Positions 1 through 7,717 of a stretch of 30,951 bases of DNA are shown in pieces. Source of the stretch: a virus. Each line of letters starts with the position of its first letter. The first letter of the stretch is position 1. The notes under the pieces are model-generated. The model saw nothing but the letters and a program-made list of their open reading frames with translations. It ran no database searches and was not told where the DNA came from. Location of the stretch: positions 1-30,951 of IMG/VR virus record IMGVR_UViG_3300035698_009459; one strand, given 5' to 3'. The translations under genes were made by a program, and so were the position numbers.

Positions 1-127
1 CTACATAGAACTGATTAGTAATCTTTTCTTCTTGTAACAAGTCAAACTGAGCAGATGCAGAGATTGCACAGCAAATCTTTCCGCGTCCAGCTGAGTTAGC
101 TGCTAACAATTGAATCGCTTCTTGAAA
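1..127. repeat. Terminal direct repeat, copy 1 (circular join)
   Basis: The first 127 bases are identical to the last 127 (30825-30951). The repeat lies inside the capsid gene and the reading frame closes exactly when the copies are merged. This is what an assembler leaves on a circular or circularly permuted genome when its final k-mer is 127, so it is best read as an overlap and not as a biological terminal repeat. Confidence 0.95.
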
Positions 128-544
128 TTTAGCGAAAGTGAAACCTGTCGCAGCAGCAGCAATAACGTTAGTGGTTGTCGAAGCATCTAGAGCATCAATT
201 TTCATTTGATCTCCGCGACGCTTAACGGCACGAACGATACCCTGAGCAACTTCACGAGCAATCGGGAAATTAACATCTGTTTGTTCGAAGATATTAACGA
301 AATCTGGAGCTGACCAATTAGCCAATGTACAGACAACTGGATCGAAACGCATGTTAAGCACACTTAAAGCGTCTTGTGGAGCTTTTTGTGTAGCAATAAC
401 TTGGTTGGAAACACGATATTGATCTGTAGTACCAATCACACCTGGACGGTCGCGACATCTGCCGTCTAAAAGTCCGCCTTCTGATTGAAACAATGCATGC
501 ACGTATGCGTCATACGCTACCTGTTGTACGCCATTAAGTTCCAT
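1..544 (-). CDS. Major capsid protein, N-terminal part (cut by window start)
   Basis: This is the first two thirds of the major head protein; the gene continues at 30824-30541 on the circle. Joining 544 nt here to 284 nt there gives 828 nt, exactly 275 codons plus stop. The ATG at 544 follows a strong AGGAG ribosome site 7 nt upstream. The N-terminus reads MELNGVQQVAYDAYVHALFQ, followed by a segment with RCRD and the conserved-looking ANWSAPDFVNIFEQTDVNFP stretch. Position directly after the scaffold gene is the standard place for a capsid gene, and the size suits a compact HK97-fold coat. A weak minus-strand promoter-like pair (TTGCAC, 17 nt, TACACT) lies in the 147-bp gap between scaffold and capsid and could boost its expression; that is only a guess. 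Confidence 0.85.
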   Translation of the reverse strand, partial: MELNGVQQVAYDAYVHALFQSEGGLLDGRCRDRPGVIGTTDQYRVSNQVIATQKAPQDALSVLNMRFDPVVCTLANWSAPDFVNIFEQTDVNFPIAREVAQGIVRAVKRRGDQMKIDALDASTTTNVIAAAATGFTFAKFQEAIQLLAANSAGRGKICCAISASAQFDLLQEEKITNQFYV

Positions 545-691
545 GTAGAAACTCCTTAAGTAGTTGAAACAATTTCCCATGCTTCGGCTACTCAAGGACG
601 GTATTACTAGTATCGTCAGCCTGCGTTTAAACTGAGGTACCCCTTGCGGGACTCAATGAACAGTGTAGTTGTTGTCCATTGATTGTGCAAG

Positions 692-1420
692 TTATCTACT
701 TCTCTCTACTGCATCACCCAATTTCTGTAGAATAGCAGCGCGATACATCCTGTCATTATTGAATTTACCAATATTTTTGGACATCTCATCACGTACCTGT
801 TCAACAGTATCACCTGACAAGGACATGCGCACTGAACTATCCGTAGGCATCGACGCAATATTGGTGTTAGCCCTAATCTTATCTAACATCTTCAAATCAT
901 CAGCAGTCTTAACCCAGCCTTTAATAATGTCAGACTCATCACTTGAGAACTTGCTCTTAGTCCAGTGATCGAAAGCCTTCATCATTTGCTCGCCATGATT
1001 ACCTAAAGCCTTCACGTTGTCTTCTAGGTTAATCTTATCTTCAGTCTGCTGAGCAACTACCAAGCTATGCATGATTTTCTCTAAACCGTCTTGCGACATG
1101 TTCATTTTTTGGGCAGCTGACGAAAGCTCCTTAACAACCAGTTGATTTTCATCAATGTCCAACGCAGAGAAATCGTAGTTTTCAGGCGCTCCAGTGAAAC
1201 CGCCAAACTTCTTTTCGAGATCGGAGTAAGCTTTGATTTGGTCTGAAGCATATTTATACTTGTCAGCTTTATAGCCCTCGGGAGCCTCACCGGTGCCTGC
1301 GACTCCTTCTGACCAGAACCATTCGCTTGGTTGCTCGGCTGCTCTTGACTCTCCTGCTGGCGCATCATGCTGTACATTTTGTGCATCTGCATTAATTCCC
1401 GCATCTGTTCCGTTTTCCAT
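692..1420 (-). CDS. Scaffolding protein
   Basis: A 242-residue acidic, mostly helical protein between the portal/Bbp19 pair and the capsid gene, the usual place of the podovirus scaffold that directs procapsid assembly and leaves before DNA is packaged. The segment around residues 33-75 (WFWSEGVAG, then APEGYKADKYK, then DLEKKFGGFTGAPE) is typical of scaffold proteins in small podoviruses. The rest is charged and helix-rich, with a basic C-terminus that could contact the coat. The ATG has a clear AAGGAG site. It follows the 76-residue gene by 4 nt, so the two are probably translated from one message. Confidence 0.82.
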   Translation of the reverse strand: MENGTDAGINADAQNVQHDAPAGESRAAEQPSEWFWSEGVAGTGEAPEGYKADKYKYASDQIKAYSDLEKKFGGFTGAPENYDFSALDIDENQLVVKELSSAAQKMNMSQDGLEKIMHSLVVAQQTEDKINLEDNVKALGNHGEQMMKAFDHWTKSKFSSDESDIIKGWVKTADDLKMLDKIRANTNIASMPTDSSVRMSLSGDTVEQVRDEMSKNIGKFNNDRMYRAAILQKLGDAVERSR

Positions 1421-1424
1421 CCTA

Positions 1425-1655
1425 CTACTCTCCTTGTTGTGCTCTCGTAGCCTGTAGTCTAAATACTCTAATCAAATCATTTTGACCTTCACGAAAATAT
1501 GCAAAACCCTCTTGCATACCCGGAGGCGATACCGGACGCTTGAGAAATACATCCTCAAGCCTCTGCAGCAACCTTTTACCGTCATCACTACTAAATACAA
1601 CGCCAATAGCTTTGTATAGTTCTGTTATTTCACCATCAGATTGCTGTTTACCCAT
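1425..1655 (-). CDS. Small Bbp19-like head protein
   Basis: 76 residues. The pattern FSSDDGKRLLQRLEDVF followed by a proline-rich turn and FAYFREGQNDLIRVF matches the small helical family named after Bordetella phage Bbp19, which sits between portal and scaffold in many podoviruses; its exact job is not settled. The AGGAG ribosome site overlaps the end of the portal gene, so translation is probably coupled to the portal. The family call rests on recognising the sequence pattern and the gene position. Confidence 0.7.
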   Translation of the reverse strand: MGKQQSDGEITELYKAIGVVFSSDDGKRLLQRLEDVFLKRPVSPPGMQEGFAYFREGQNDLIRVFRLQATRAQQGE

Positions 1656-1656
1656 T

Positions 1657-3282
1657 CTAGAGCTCCTGCGCTTGTTCTCGTTGCATCATTGCCTGCTCTT
1701 CTGCCTCTGCAGCCTCAGCTCCCACCTCTTCAGATTGCTGCTGCGCCTGCTGAGCTTCCTGCATCATCTGGAATTGCTCCAACAAATCCTGTTGCGACTT
1801 CACTAACTGAAGCGGAACATCTAGCTTGTCAGCGATCCACGGCCCAATCTCATCTAACTGATAATAGCCCATTGCCATCTCAGGACCGACAATCTGACTC
1901 AATGACTGATGATGATTAAGCAACGTCATCACTTCTTTCTGTGATTCGCTTTGCGTCAAAGGAGTCTCGAAAGTAACAGCTAACATCTTGCCGTCAATTT
2001 CCACATCTTCCCATAGGCCTCTCCGCCGGAGAATGTCAGTAACACGCTTAACAACCGGCTCAAAGAACTCTCTTTGTATTCTTGAGAACGCTGCTGATGC
2101 ATTTTCAAGAATCTGCTGCTGTCTTTGAATGATTTCAGTCGCTGTTACAGCTGGAGAATCAATAGGCCCGAAAGGCTGAGTAAGCATAATCTCATTAATC
2201 TGACCACGAAGGTCATCAAGTACAATACCTGACCAATTAATGTCACCAGCTGGTGGTAAAGGCTGGATAGGCCACGCACCACTAGCGCTTGGTGAGCATG
2301 CAATTACAGTGTTTGGTACCATTTTGAAAGTATGTGGGTTAAATACACCATCATCAAAGCCCATATAAATTGGTTGAGCACGGAGGTTAGCTGCTTGAAT
2401 CTCGTCATACATGACTTGATTGATAGTCGCTGCAGCAGGCATAGCATCCATAGCTGGGCCTCGACCATCCACTTCGCCGCTAAGCTTCTTGGCGCGGAAA
2501 CCAACGCAAGGACTAGAGTCATCAACTTTTTCATAACAAACTTTTTCTGAAGGTGGGTACACTATTAAGTAATGCCACTGCCTGTCCTCGTAATTAAAGT
2601 ACGTCATCTCATATAGAGTGATAGTAGTCTCGGCAACTTCTTTCTCTACAATCTCGGATGGCATGCGGAAATCAGGCCACATTTCTCTCGCGTGGTCTAA
2701 AGATACATCTACAAAATCTCTAAAGTATGCGTCAAATTTACCGTGTGGACCTTCGCATGCGTATGTAATATACGGCGGCATTGCTGAGAAGATTAAAGGC
2801 TCATCCTCGTCTATGCCTTCGTTGATTATCATGTAGCCTGTAGAAACGGCCATATCCATGAAGCATTCTGGGGCAACTAGATCGAAGTTTGATTGGTTGA
2901 GGTAGTAGAAGAATCTATCGGTGAGTTCTTGAGTGACTTTCTTTGCTTCTTCTTGAAATTCTTCAGGAATATCAGCGCCTGGCACGAAGTTTAACCACCT
3001 CTTGCCTGGGGGAATCATCGCATTAACCATTCGGTTTACATAGACTTCGGTAGCGTGAGCCAGCGTTAAGTCGTAGACGTCCCAGTTGAGATTGGTTCCC
3101 TGAGCTAGATAGCTGTTACCTATGCCGCCTCCGATAGGGCTAATCTCTAGTATGTTTCGGTTCGGCTGACTTAGCTTGTAAGTCTGCTGCAATAGCGTTT
3201 GCCATTGCAGCTTGCGTTGATAAGCTACAGCTCTCTTGTTGAGCAAGCGTTTAACATTATTATTCGCTGTCTTTTTAGCCAC
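1657..3282 (-). CDS. Portal (head-to-tail connector) protein
   Basis: About 541 residues from a GTG start at 3282. It forms the dodecameric ring at one capsid vertex through which the terminase pumps DNA and to which the tail attaches. The family (bacteriophage head-to-tail connecting protein) is visible in the N-terminal third: SPIGGGIGNSYLAQG, then RMVNAMIPPGKRWLNF, then an STGYMIINEGIDEDEP segment. The last 60 residues are rich in Gln and Glu. The frame stays open to an ATG at 3369, but that extension overlaps the upstream 72-residue gene by 95 nt and looks non-conserved. The GTG at 3282 overlaps that gene's stop by 8 nt and starts a normal basic N-terminus (AKKTANNNVKRLLNKRA). Confidence 0.88.
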   Translation of the reverse strand: MAKKTANNNVKRLLNKRAVAYQRKLQWQTLLQQTYKLSQPNRNILEISPIGGGIGNSYLAQGTNLNWDVYDLTLAHATEVYVNRMVNAMIPPGKRWLNFVPGADIPEEFQEEAKKVTQELTDRFFYYLNQSNFDLVAPECFMDMAVSTGYMIINEGIDEDEPLIFSAMPPYITYACEGPHGKFDAYFRDFVDVSLDHAREMWPDFRMPSEIVEKEVAETTITLYEMTYFNYEDRQWHYLIVYPPSEKVCYEKVDDSSPCVGFRAKKLSGEVDGRGPAMDAMPAAATINQVMYDEIQAANLRAQPIYMGFDDGVFNPHTFKMVPNTVIACSPSASGAWPIQPLPPAGDINWSGIVLDDLRGQINEIMLTQPFGPIDSPAVTATEIIQRQQQILENASAAFSRIQREFFEPVVKRVTDILRRRGLWEDVEIDGKMLAVTFETPLTQSESQKEVMTLLNHHQSLSQIVGPEMAMGYYQLDEIGPWIADKLDVPLQLVKSQQDLLEQFQMMQEAQQAQQQSEEVGAEAAEAEEQAMMQREQAQEL

Positions 3283-3493
3283 CGTATGAGTCACCCGAGT
3301 CAGATTTGCCACCCAGTGGACCACTTGACTCAAAACCAGAGCTACCACCACGTCTTGACCTGATTCCACGTATCAAGATTCTGTTAGATTTCTTCTTTTC
3401 TCTCTCGGCTTGAGCTTCGAGACCCAATCTCTGCTCTTTCAACAGTTCAGTTTCTTTTTTCAAGTCTGCGCGCAATCTTCCCGATCTACTCAT
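3275..3493 (-). CDS. Small basic coiled-coil protein upstream of portal
   Basis: 72 residues. The N-terminal half is a charged helix (LRADLKKETELLKEQRLG, then EAQAEREKKKS) likely to form a coiled coil; the C-terminal half is low-complexity Gly/Ser/Arg. It has an AAGGA ribosome site and its end overlaps the GTG of the portal gene, so the two are translationally coupled. No family recognised. Short helix-plus-disordered-tail proteins just before the portal occur in many podoviruses without known function. Confidence 0.6.
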   Translation of the reverse strand: MSRSGRLRADLKKETELLKEQRLGLEAQAEREKKKSNRILIRGIRSRRGGSSGFESSGPLGGKSDSGDSYGG

Positions 3494-3507
3494 GTCAGCG
3501 TCCTTTC

Positions 3508-3639
3508 TTAGATGTCTATGTGGAATGTGATTTCTCTAGCTTTCTCCATTATTTCGCAATCTTTGCCTATAACTGTGCGTATAAACCGCACGCTAGTCAG
3601 CTGTCCCTTAAGTACTATGATTCTATTTTTCAGACTCAT
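3508..3639 (-). CDS. Small hypothetical protein, 43 residues
   Basis: A short gene filling the gap between the zinc-ribbon-like gene and the 72-residue gene. It begins MSLKNRIIVLKGQLTSVRF and ends with KAREITFHIDI. The ATG at 3639 sits 7 nt after an AAGG ribosome site and overlaps the end of the upstream gene by 17 nt, a common compact phage arrangement. The mix of alternating hydrophobic and charged residues looks like a real small beta-rich protein. No family recognised. Confidence 0.6.
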   Translation of the reverse strand: MSLKNRIIVLKGQLTSVRFIRTVIGKDCEIMEKAREITFHIDI

Positions 3640-3808
3640 GCATCAACCTTGCGCTTGCAAGTTCATTTAAGTCTAAATTGAGTAAGCACTTAGTACATGT
3701 GATTTCGTTAGCTTTTTGATAGCTCGCTGTAATCTGCCATTTCGACACGATGAAATCATGCATGCCTTTGTCACAGTTAGAGCAACACTTCACTTTGATT
3801 TTTTTCAT
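3623..3808 (-). CDS. Small zinc-ribbon-like protein
   Basis: 61 residues with two Cys pairs, CCSNC near residues 8-12 and CTKC near residues 38-41, spaced as in zinc-binding ribbons. A metal-stabilised small fold is likely, possibly binding nucleic acid or a protein partner. It starts one base after the end of the 135-residue gene and overlaps the next gene. Its place between the terminase and portal genes hints at a late packaging or host-takeover accessory role, but nothing in the sequence fixes this. Confidence 0.55.
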   Translation of the reverse strand: MKKIKVKCCSNCDKGMHDFIVSKWQITASYQKANEITCTKCLLNLDLNELASARLMHESEK

Positions 3809-3809
3809 A

Positions 3810-4217
3810 TCAACCCGGCATCACAGTAGTTTGAATTAAACCTTTCTGCGCCATCTGAGTGTTGGAATACGCAAAGGGGCTGGCAGGGGAGCAATCAGAA
3901 TAACCAATTACGAAATTCATGCGGGGACCATTCTGAATCTTTACGTATGACCATGCTTTCTTCGTTGCGCACATCTTCTTAGCTGCACGTTCGACTTCAT
4001 CGTCTTCGTTAAGTTCCATGTGAATATCTAGCGAGCCAGCAAGAGAGCCTAAAGTAGTGAAATAAGTAGGCCAGATATCTTTACCGACATCGCTAAGATG
4101 CCTCAAGATAACTAAATCCATTTCGCCTCGTGAGCTAAAGATAAATCCCGGAGCTTCTATCATTTCACAAATGCTTTTAGCTACTTCTTGTGTCTTTGAA
4201 TAAACAAATACGCCCAT
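3810..4217 (-). CDS. Hypothetical late protein, 135 residues
   Basis: Not recognised. It sits between the large terminase and the portal block with a good GGAGAG ribosome site, so it is expressed with the packaging and head genes. The N-terminus is a hydrophobic/charged alternation (VFVYSKTQEVAKSICEMIEA). The middle carries an acidic stretch (MELNEDDEVE) followed by AAKKMCATKKAW. Three cysteines are present without a clear metal motif, and no membrane segment or signal peptide is seen. Confidence 0.55.
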   Translation of the reverse strand: MGVFVYSKTQEVAKSICEMIEAPGFIFSSRGEMDLVILRHLSDVGKDIWPTYFTTLGSLAGSLDIHMELNEDDEVERAAKKMCATKKAWSYVKIQNGPRMNFVIGYSDCSPASPFAYSNTQMAQKGLIQTTVMPG

Positions 4218-4250
4218 TTTTAAACTCTCCGTGTTTAATGTGTAGTTAGT

Positions 4251-5603
4251 CTAGCTTACTTTTTGCATGTTTGTCACATTCTTAGCATACAAGTTTGCAT
4301 ACTTGAACTGTGCCTGTAAATTCTTTGCTTCAAATTGCTTCATCCAGCCGAGGACAAATGTCTGCAACGCATCAGCGCCATGACTAGCTTTATTATGAAC
4401 AGCACTAGACGAGTACACTTCATTCTTGACGTTGTAACTAGCGTGATACTCATGTAAATGCTTAATACCTTGCTTTGCTTTTACGTCATCAAAGTGCATG
4501 CGCTTCATCATATACCTGACTGCTTGAATGCCTTCAATCTTGTGGCCCGGTGCTGGCACAGTATTAAGCATTATTCCCATCTCTCTAGCTTGAGAACGCC
4601 TAGTTTTACCTGTCCCAAATTCTCTAACTTCAATATCGTGCGGCGCGTAATGTGTGCCATAACGATACTTAAACTTCTTCTTCCTATCATTAATCACATC
4701 AACATAATGCTGCATGCCCTGCCCGTCATTTTCATAATAATCAATCAGAAATACCTTATCAGCGTAAACCTGAACAAACCATATGGCAGTCCTATCCCTC
4801 ACGCCTAAATCCCAGCCCGTATGCACAGGGTACATATCAACAAAAGGAAAGATGCCTATCCGCCTCTCCTCCCTAGCAACACGCAATTGCTCAGCATAGT
4901 AAGCCCCTCGCAGCGCAGCGCTCCAGCTTCCAAAGTACTCTTGCTGTATCAACTCTTCAGGCATGTTGTTAGCACGCTCTTGCTCTATCATCTCTTGAGT
5001 GATAATACGCTCATTGTTACAGTCGTATGTGTCGTTGCAAGTGAGATTAGTCACAAACCAATTCTTGTTGTCCTTCATCGAATCAAACATATCACCGAAG
5101 TGATTGTATGCCCTCGGCGTTCCGTTAAACAGAACCCATCCTTTATTGCGGACAATCATCGGGCTTAAGTGCTGATAAGCTAAAGGGCTTGACCCTTGGT
5201 ATTCGCTAAAGACAATCCCACAGGCGTTCATTCCTACCAGCCTCTCGAAGTTGTCAGAGCCACTCACGTAAATGACACTACCGTTCTTCAAGAATATCTT
5301 TTGCTCTGACTCGTTACGCTTAGACACTAACTCTGGATGTACTCTATCAATAAGCTTAGTGCCATCTTCCCCGACTGTCTGCCAAATTACGTTCTTTGAC
5401 TGATTAATAGTGGGTAATAGATAAAGATATATACCCTTTCTTTGCATAGCTGCAGCATACATCAATGCAAATGCTTCGAAGTCTTTACCAAAGCGCCTGT
5501 GTGCAACCCTAATGATGTATCTCTTCTCATCAATAAAGAAAGCCCGCAACATCTCCGCTTGCTGAGGACGCAAAGTAAAAGTATCACTAAGCTTGATTAT
5601 CAC
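4251..5603 (-). CDS. terL: Terminase large subunit
   Basis: 450 residues: the ATP-driven motor and nuclease that cuts and packages DNA into the procapsid. N-terminal ATPase: Walker A variant AHRRFGKD at residues 34-41, Walker B strand GIVFSEY at 129-135 (Ser in place of the first acid, Glu kept), and the coupling motif NGTP at about 160. C-terminal RNase H-fold nuclease: Asp265 in TGWDLG, a HYAPHD segment near 318-323, and the final Asp411 in SHGAD. The GTG start overlaps the small subunit stop (GTGA). Full length for a podovirus terminase. Confidence 0.93.
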   Translation of the reverse strand: MIIKLSDTFTLRPQQAEMLRAFFIDEKRYIIRVAHRRFGKDFEAFALMYAAAMQRKGIYLYLLPTINQSKNVIWQTVGEDGTKLIDRVHPELVSKRNESEQKIFLKNGSVIYVSGSDNFERLVGMNACGIVFSEYQGSSPLAYQHLSPMIVRNKGWVLFNGTPRAYNHFGDMFDSMKDNKNWFVTNLTCNDTYDCNNERIITQEMIEQERANNMPEELIQQEYFGSWSAALRGAYYAEQLRVAREERRIGIFPFVDMYPVHTGWDLGVRDRTAIWFVQVYADKVFLIDYYENDGQGMQHYVDVINDRKKKFKYRYGTHYAPHDIEVREFGTGKTRRSQAREMGIMLNTVPAPGHKIEGIQAVRYMMKRMHFDDVKAKQGIKHLHEYHASYNVKNEVYSSSAVHNKASHGADALQTFVLGWMKQFEAKNLQAQFKYANLYAKNVTNMQKVS

Positions 5604-6121
5604 TGGCTAGCTGCTATTGCTTCTAATTCAGATATACGTACTTCAAGCTCTTCACGCTCTTTAGCAGTAACAGAGGCCAGCAAGATATGAGATAAGTCTA
5701 ACGCCTCTTTAGTAGTAAGCATCTCATTACTAACAGCGCTCATTATCTTCTTGAATGATTCAACAGCTGTGTCAGCCTCGATGTTCACGCGCAGTAGTCT
5801 TTCGCGATTGCTAGGGTGACTGTACTGCCTAGCCATTAACGACTTAAATGCAGCTTCCTTAAAATCTGGATCAAACGTCTTGTCCGCAGCCCTGGAAACC
5901 CACAAAGCCTCGCCGTTAGTCCTTCCTAGCTCTATAGCCCTCTTAAATGACGGCTTGGTCTCTATCCAGTCATAGTAAGTGCTCTTCACTATATGTAACT
6001 TAGCAAGTAGCTCAACAACAGCCTTACCCTTACTCAGAAATTCAAACGCCATCTTGTCATGAAACTCTGGATCGTAATCACTGTTCTCTTTCTTATGATT
6101 CCGTACTAATCGTTTATTCAT
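5600..6121 (-). CDS. terS: Terminase small subunit
   Basis: 173 residues directly upstream of and overlapping the large subunit. Residues 20-60 form a helix-turn-helix-like region (MAFEFLSKGKAVVELLAKLH followed by KSTYYDWI), as expected of the DNA-recognition subunit that selects the viral genome. The middle reads FKRAIELGRTNGEALWVSRA, and the C-terminal 60 residues are helical, fitting oligomerisation. The ATG has an AAGGAT ribosome site. It is the first gene of the leftward late transcription unit. Confidence 0.8.
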   Translation of the reverse strand: MNKRLVRNHKKENSDYDPEFHDKMAFEFLSKGKAVVELLAKLHIVKSTYYDWIETKPSFKRAIELGRTNGEALWVSRAADKTFDPDFKEAAFKSLMARQYSHPSNRERLLRVNIEADTAVESFKKIMSAVSNEMLTTKEALDLSHILLASVTAKEREELEVRISELEAIAASQ

Positions 6122-6177
6122 TAAGCATCCTTACTTAAAGTCTGACTTAGTTTCGTCACGCGTAACTAACTAATAGA

Positions 6178-6210
6178 GTACACATTCTGTACACATTCTG
6201 TACACATTTA
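6178..6210. repeat. Three 11-bp tandem repeats, probable operator
   Basis: Three copies of GTACACATTCT (the last ends in TTA) at 6178, 6189 and 6200, exactly one helical turn apart. They create palindromic TGTACA cores at the junctions, and another TGTACA lies at about 6228. The array is between the terminase and early operons, beside the rightward promoter and in the leader of the late unit, so a regulator binding there could affect both directions. Confidence 0.6.
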
Positions 6211-6262
6211 ATCTCGTTTGTACATAGCTTCGTTAATGATTACTGTTTGCTTGCTGTTTGTA

Positions 6263-6291
6263 TTGACAAAGAATAAGCACTTAGGTATAAT
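6263..6291 (+). promoter_or_regulatory. Consensus sigma-70 promoter for the early rightward operon
   Basis: TTGACA at 6263-6268 and TATAAT at 6286-6291 are separated by exactly 17 bp: both hexamers match the bacterial vegetative consensus perfectly. The first gene begins 40 bp further on, after a GGAG ribosome site. With no phage RNA polymerase gene in the genome, this is the obvious entry point for the host enzyme. Confidence 0.9.
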
Positions 6292-6330
6292 ACTCTCACT
6301 GACACAAACACACAAACGGAGTAACTAGAT

Positions 6331-6537
6331 ATGAATAGACTAACTAAGCGAGATGCTTTGATAATGTTCCGCGACAGTGTAGCGCCAGGTTTACTAGCGA
6401 TTCACGGCCCGGGCAATGCTGACGTCATGCGTGATGGTTGGATCGAACTTACTAACACTTTATGCGAAGAAGGGAAGATAACTGATTCACAAGCTATTGT
6501 TTGGTCTAGCTCGTTTCGTGATGAGCAATCGACATGA
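6331..6537 (+). CDS. First early protein, 68 residues, unknown
   Basis: The first gene after the consensus promoter, with a GGAG ribosome site and ATG at 6331. It starts MNRLTKRDALIMFRDSVAPG, then has a middle with IHGPGNADVMRDGWIELTN and a Ser-rich acidic tail. No family recognised and no membrane segment. Genes in this position are usually made immediately after DNA entry and act on the host, but nothing in the sequence shows which target. Confidence 0.6.
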   Translation: MNRLTKRDALIMFRDSVAPGLLAIHGPGNADVMRDGWIELTNTLCEEGKITDSQAIVWSSSFRDEQST

Positions 6538-6592
6538 GGGCCACGCGTCATCCACGCGAATCCGAAGCTGAAAAGGGAAGGGGAAAGTAATT

Positions 6593-6751
6593 ATGAGGAA
6601 TAATTACAGGTGCGTACTCTCAACAAAAAATGGCTTTATGGAAGAGATTTTGTTTTTAAAGGGCGAGTGCGCGGACGACATAATAGAGTTTTTAGAGATG
6701 TTTTCATGGCCGGCGGGGAGCTGGTCTGTAAAGCAGCATGATGAAGATTAA
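6593..6751 (+). CDS. Small early protein, 52 residues
   Basis: A short gene with a strong purine-rich ribosome site (GGGAAGGGG about 10 nt upstream). It starts MRNNYRCVLSTKNGFMEEIL, has an acidic middle (ECADDIIEFLEMF) and ends with WSVKQHDED. The compact alpha/beta look and the position inside the early operon support a real protein. Function not recognised. Confidence 0.55.
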   Translation: MRNNYRCVLSTKNGFMEEILFLKGECADDIIEFLEMFSWPAGSWSVKQHDED

Positions 6752-6773
6752 CAACACACACAAAGGTACGACT

Positions 6774-6899
6774 ATGGATATAATTCTTTATATTTTACTT
6801 ATGGTTCTCTACATACATGTAGCTGCGCTGATGAATTTTGCAATGTGGCATTACGGCCGGTTCTTGTGGAGTAAGATAACGGGTCATCAATATTATTGA
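6774..6899 (+). CDS. Small membrane peptide, 41 residues
   Basis: An ATG at 6774 follows an AAAGG ribosome site. Residues 2-22 (DIILYILLMVLYIHVAALMN) form one hydrophobic segment, so it should sit in the host inner membrane. The C-terminal half, with HYGRF and SKITGHQYY, is polar and would face one side. Early one-span peptides of this kind can block superinfection or alter membrane enzymes; the role is not known. An in-frame ATG at 6741 would add 11 residues but has a poorer ribosome site. Confidence 0.5.
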   Translation: MDIILYILLMVLYIHVAALMNFAMWHYGRFLWSKITGHQYY

Positions 6900-6940
6900 C
6901 GCGTGTTATACTCTCTAGCAATCAAAATGGAGGGATATAG

Positions 6941-7159
6941 ATGTCTAGACTAGATTTACTTAAAACGTCGTCACTTTATATGCGGATGACGTCCACATTC
7001 AAGGATCAGCTACAGGTAGCTGCTGACATTGAGAATAAAAGAATGACTGAGTATGTGTCTGATTTAATAAAGATGGACATAGCGAGGCAAGAGCGCGAGC
7101 TTTTTAACGATAAAATAATGGAGTGTTTAAGTGAGCAAGATCACGAGTTTGATGATTAG
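6941..7159 (+). CDS. Probable ribbon-helix-helix-like DNA-binding protein
   Basis: 72 residues, preceded by a strong GGAGG site. The stretch RMTSTFKDQLQVAADIENKR followed by MTEYVSDLIKMDIA has the strand-helix-helix pattern of small RHH (Arc/CopG-type) dimers: a short polar strand, one amphipathic helix, a turn, then a second helix. The last 20 residues are acidic. If right, it could be an early transcription regulator, for example for the 11-bp repeats at 6178-6210. This is a pattern judgement without a family match. Confidence 0.55.
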   Translation: MSRLDLLKTSSLYMRMTSTFKDQLQVAADIENKRMTEYVSDLIKMDIARQERELFNDKIMECLSEQDHEFDD

Positions 7160-7301
7160 CTTTGCGATGCTGACTACCTTAGCGATGACGTGTTATGCGT
7201 TCTCTGTATTGAGCGAGTTGCATGACGAGATAGTTAATTACAGGGTTTTGGAACGAAACACGTATACGATACCTTTTTACGAATATGAGGGAGTTAGGTG
7301 A
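7131..7301 (+). CDS. Small membrane or exported peptide, 56 residues
   Basis: GTG start at 7131 with a TGGAG site, overlapping the preceding gene by 29 nt. Its stop overlaps the start of the SSB gene (TGATG), so translation is linked to SSB. The N-terminal 22 residues (MSKITSLMISFAMLTTLAMT) form a signal-peptide-like or single-span segment; the rest is a charged tail ending EYEGVR. No family recognised. The tight packing upstream of SSB is the main support for a real gene. Confidence 0.5.
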   Translation: MSKITSLMISFAMLTTLAMTCYAFSVLSELHDEIVNYRVLERNTYTIPFYEYEGVR

Positions 7302-7699
7302 TGCTTAGCAAAACAATTTTGATTGGCAATTTGGGTAAAGATCCAGAAGTTAAGGCGTTTGAGAGTGGGACTAGCTGCACTAGGTTCTCATTAGCGACTA
7401 GTGAGCGATTCAAGGACAAGTCTGGTGACCAGAAGACTGTTACGGAGTGGCACAATATCACTGCTTGGGGAAAGCTTGGCGAGATATGCGCTAAGTATTT
7501 GAAGAAGGGCAGTAAGGTTTATATTGAGGGCACTATCAAGTCACGTAAGTACGAGGTCCAAGGTGTAGAGCGCACAGCTATAGAGATTGTAGCTAAAGAA
7601 ATGAGCATGTTGGATAGCAAGCAAGAGTCTGCATTAGTACGAAAAGCAGAGCCTGTATTGCCGGCCGCTACGCCTTTTGATGATGAGATACCCTTTTAA
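7301..7699 (+). CDS. ssb: Single-stranded DNA-binding protein
   Basis: 132 residues from ATG 7301 (a GTG at 7298 is the alternative). It has the OB-fold pattern of bacterial SSB: ILIGNLGKDPEVKAFESG at the N-terminus, RFSLATSERF, then TEWHNITAWGKLGEICAKYL and VYIEGTIKSRKYE. The last residues, DDEIPF, are the acidic tip through which SSB recruits replication and repair proteins. Size is close to a minimal SSB with a short linker. It should coat displaced strands at the fork and support the ERF/YqaJ recombination system. It is the only core replication protein I can identify in the genome. Confidence 0.95.
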   Translation: MLSKTILIGNLGKDPEVKAFESGTSCTRFSLATSERFKDKSGDQKTVTEWHNITAWGKLGEICAKYLKKGSKVYIEGTIKSRKYEVQGVERTAIEIVAKEMSMLDSKQESALVRKAEPVLPAATPFDDEIPF

Positions 7700-7717
7700 C
7701 GTGTTAGGAATTTCCGA

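Noticed and set aside
3283-3369. 29-residue N-terminal extension of the portal
   Set aside because: It lies wholly over the 72-residue gene in another frame and the composition is not portal-like; GTG 3282 is better.
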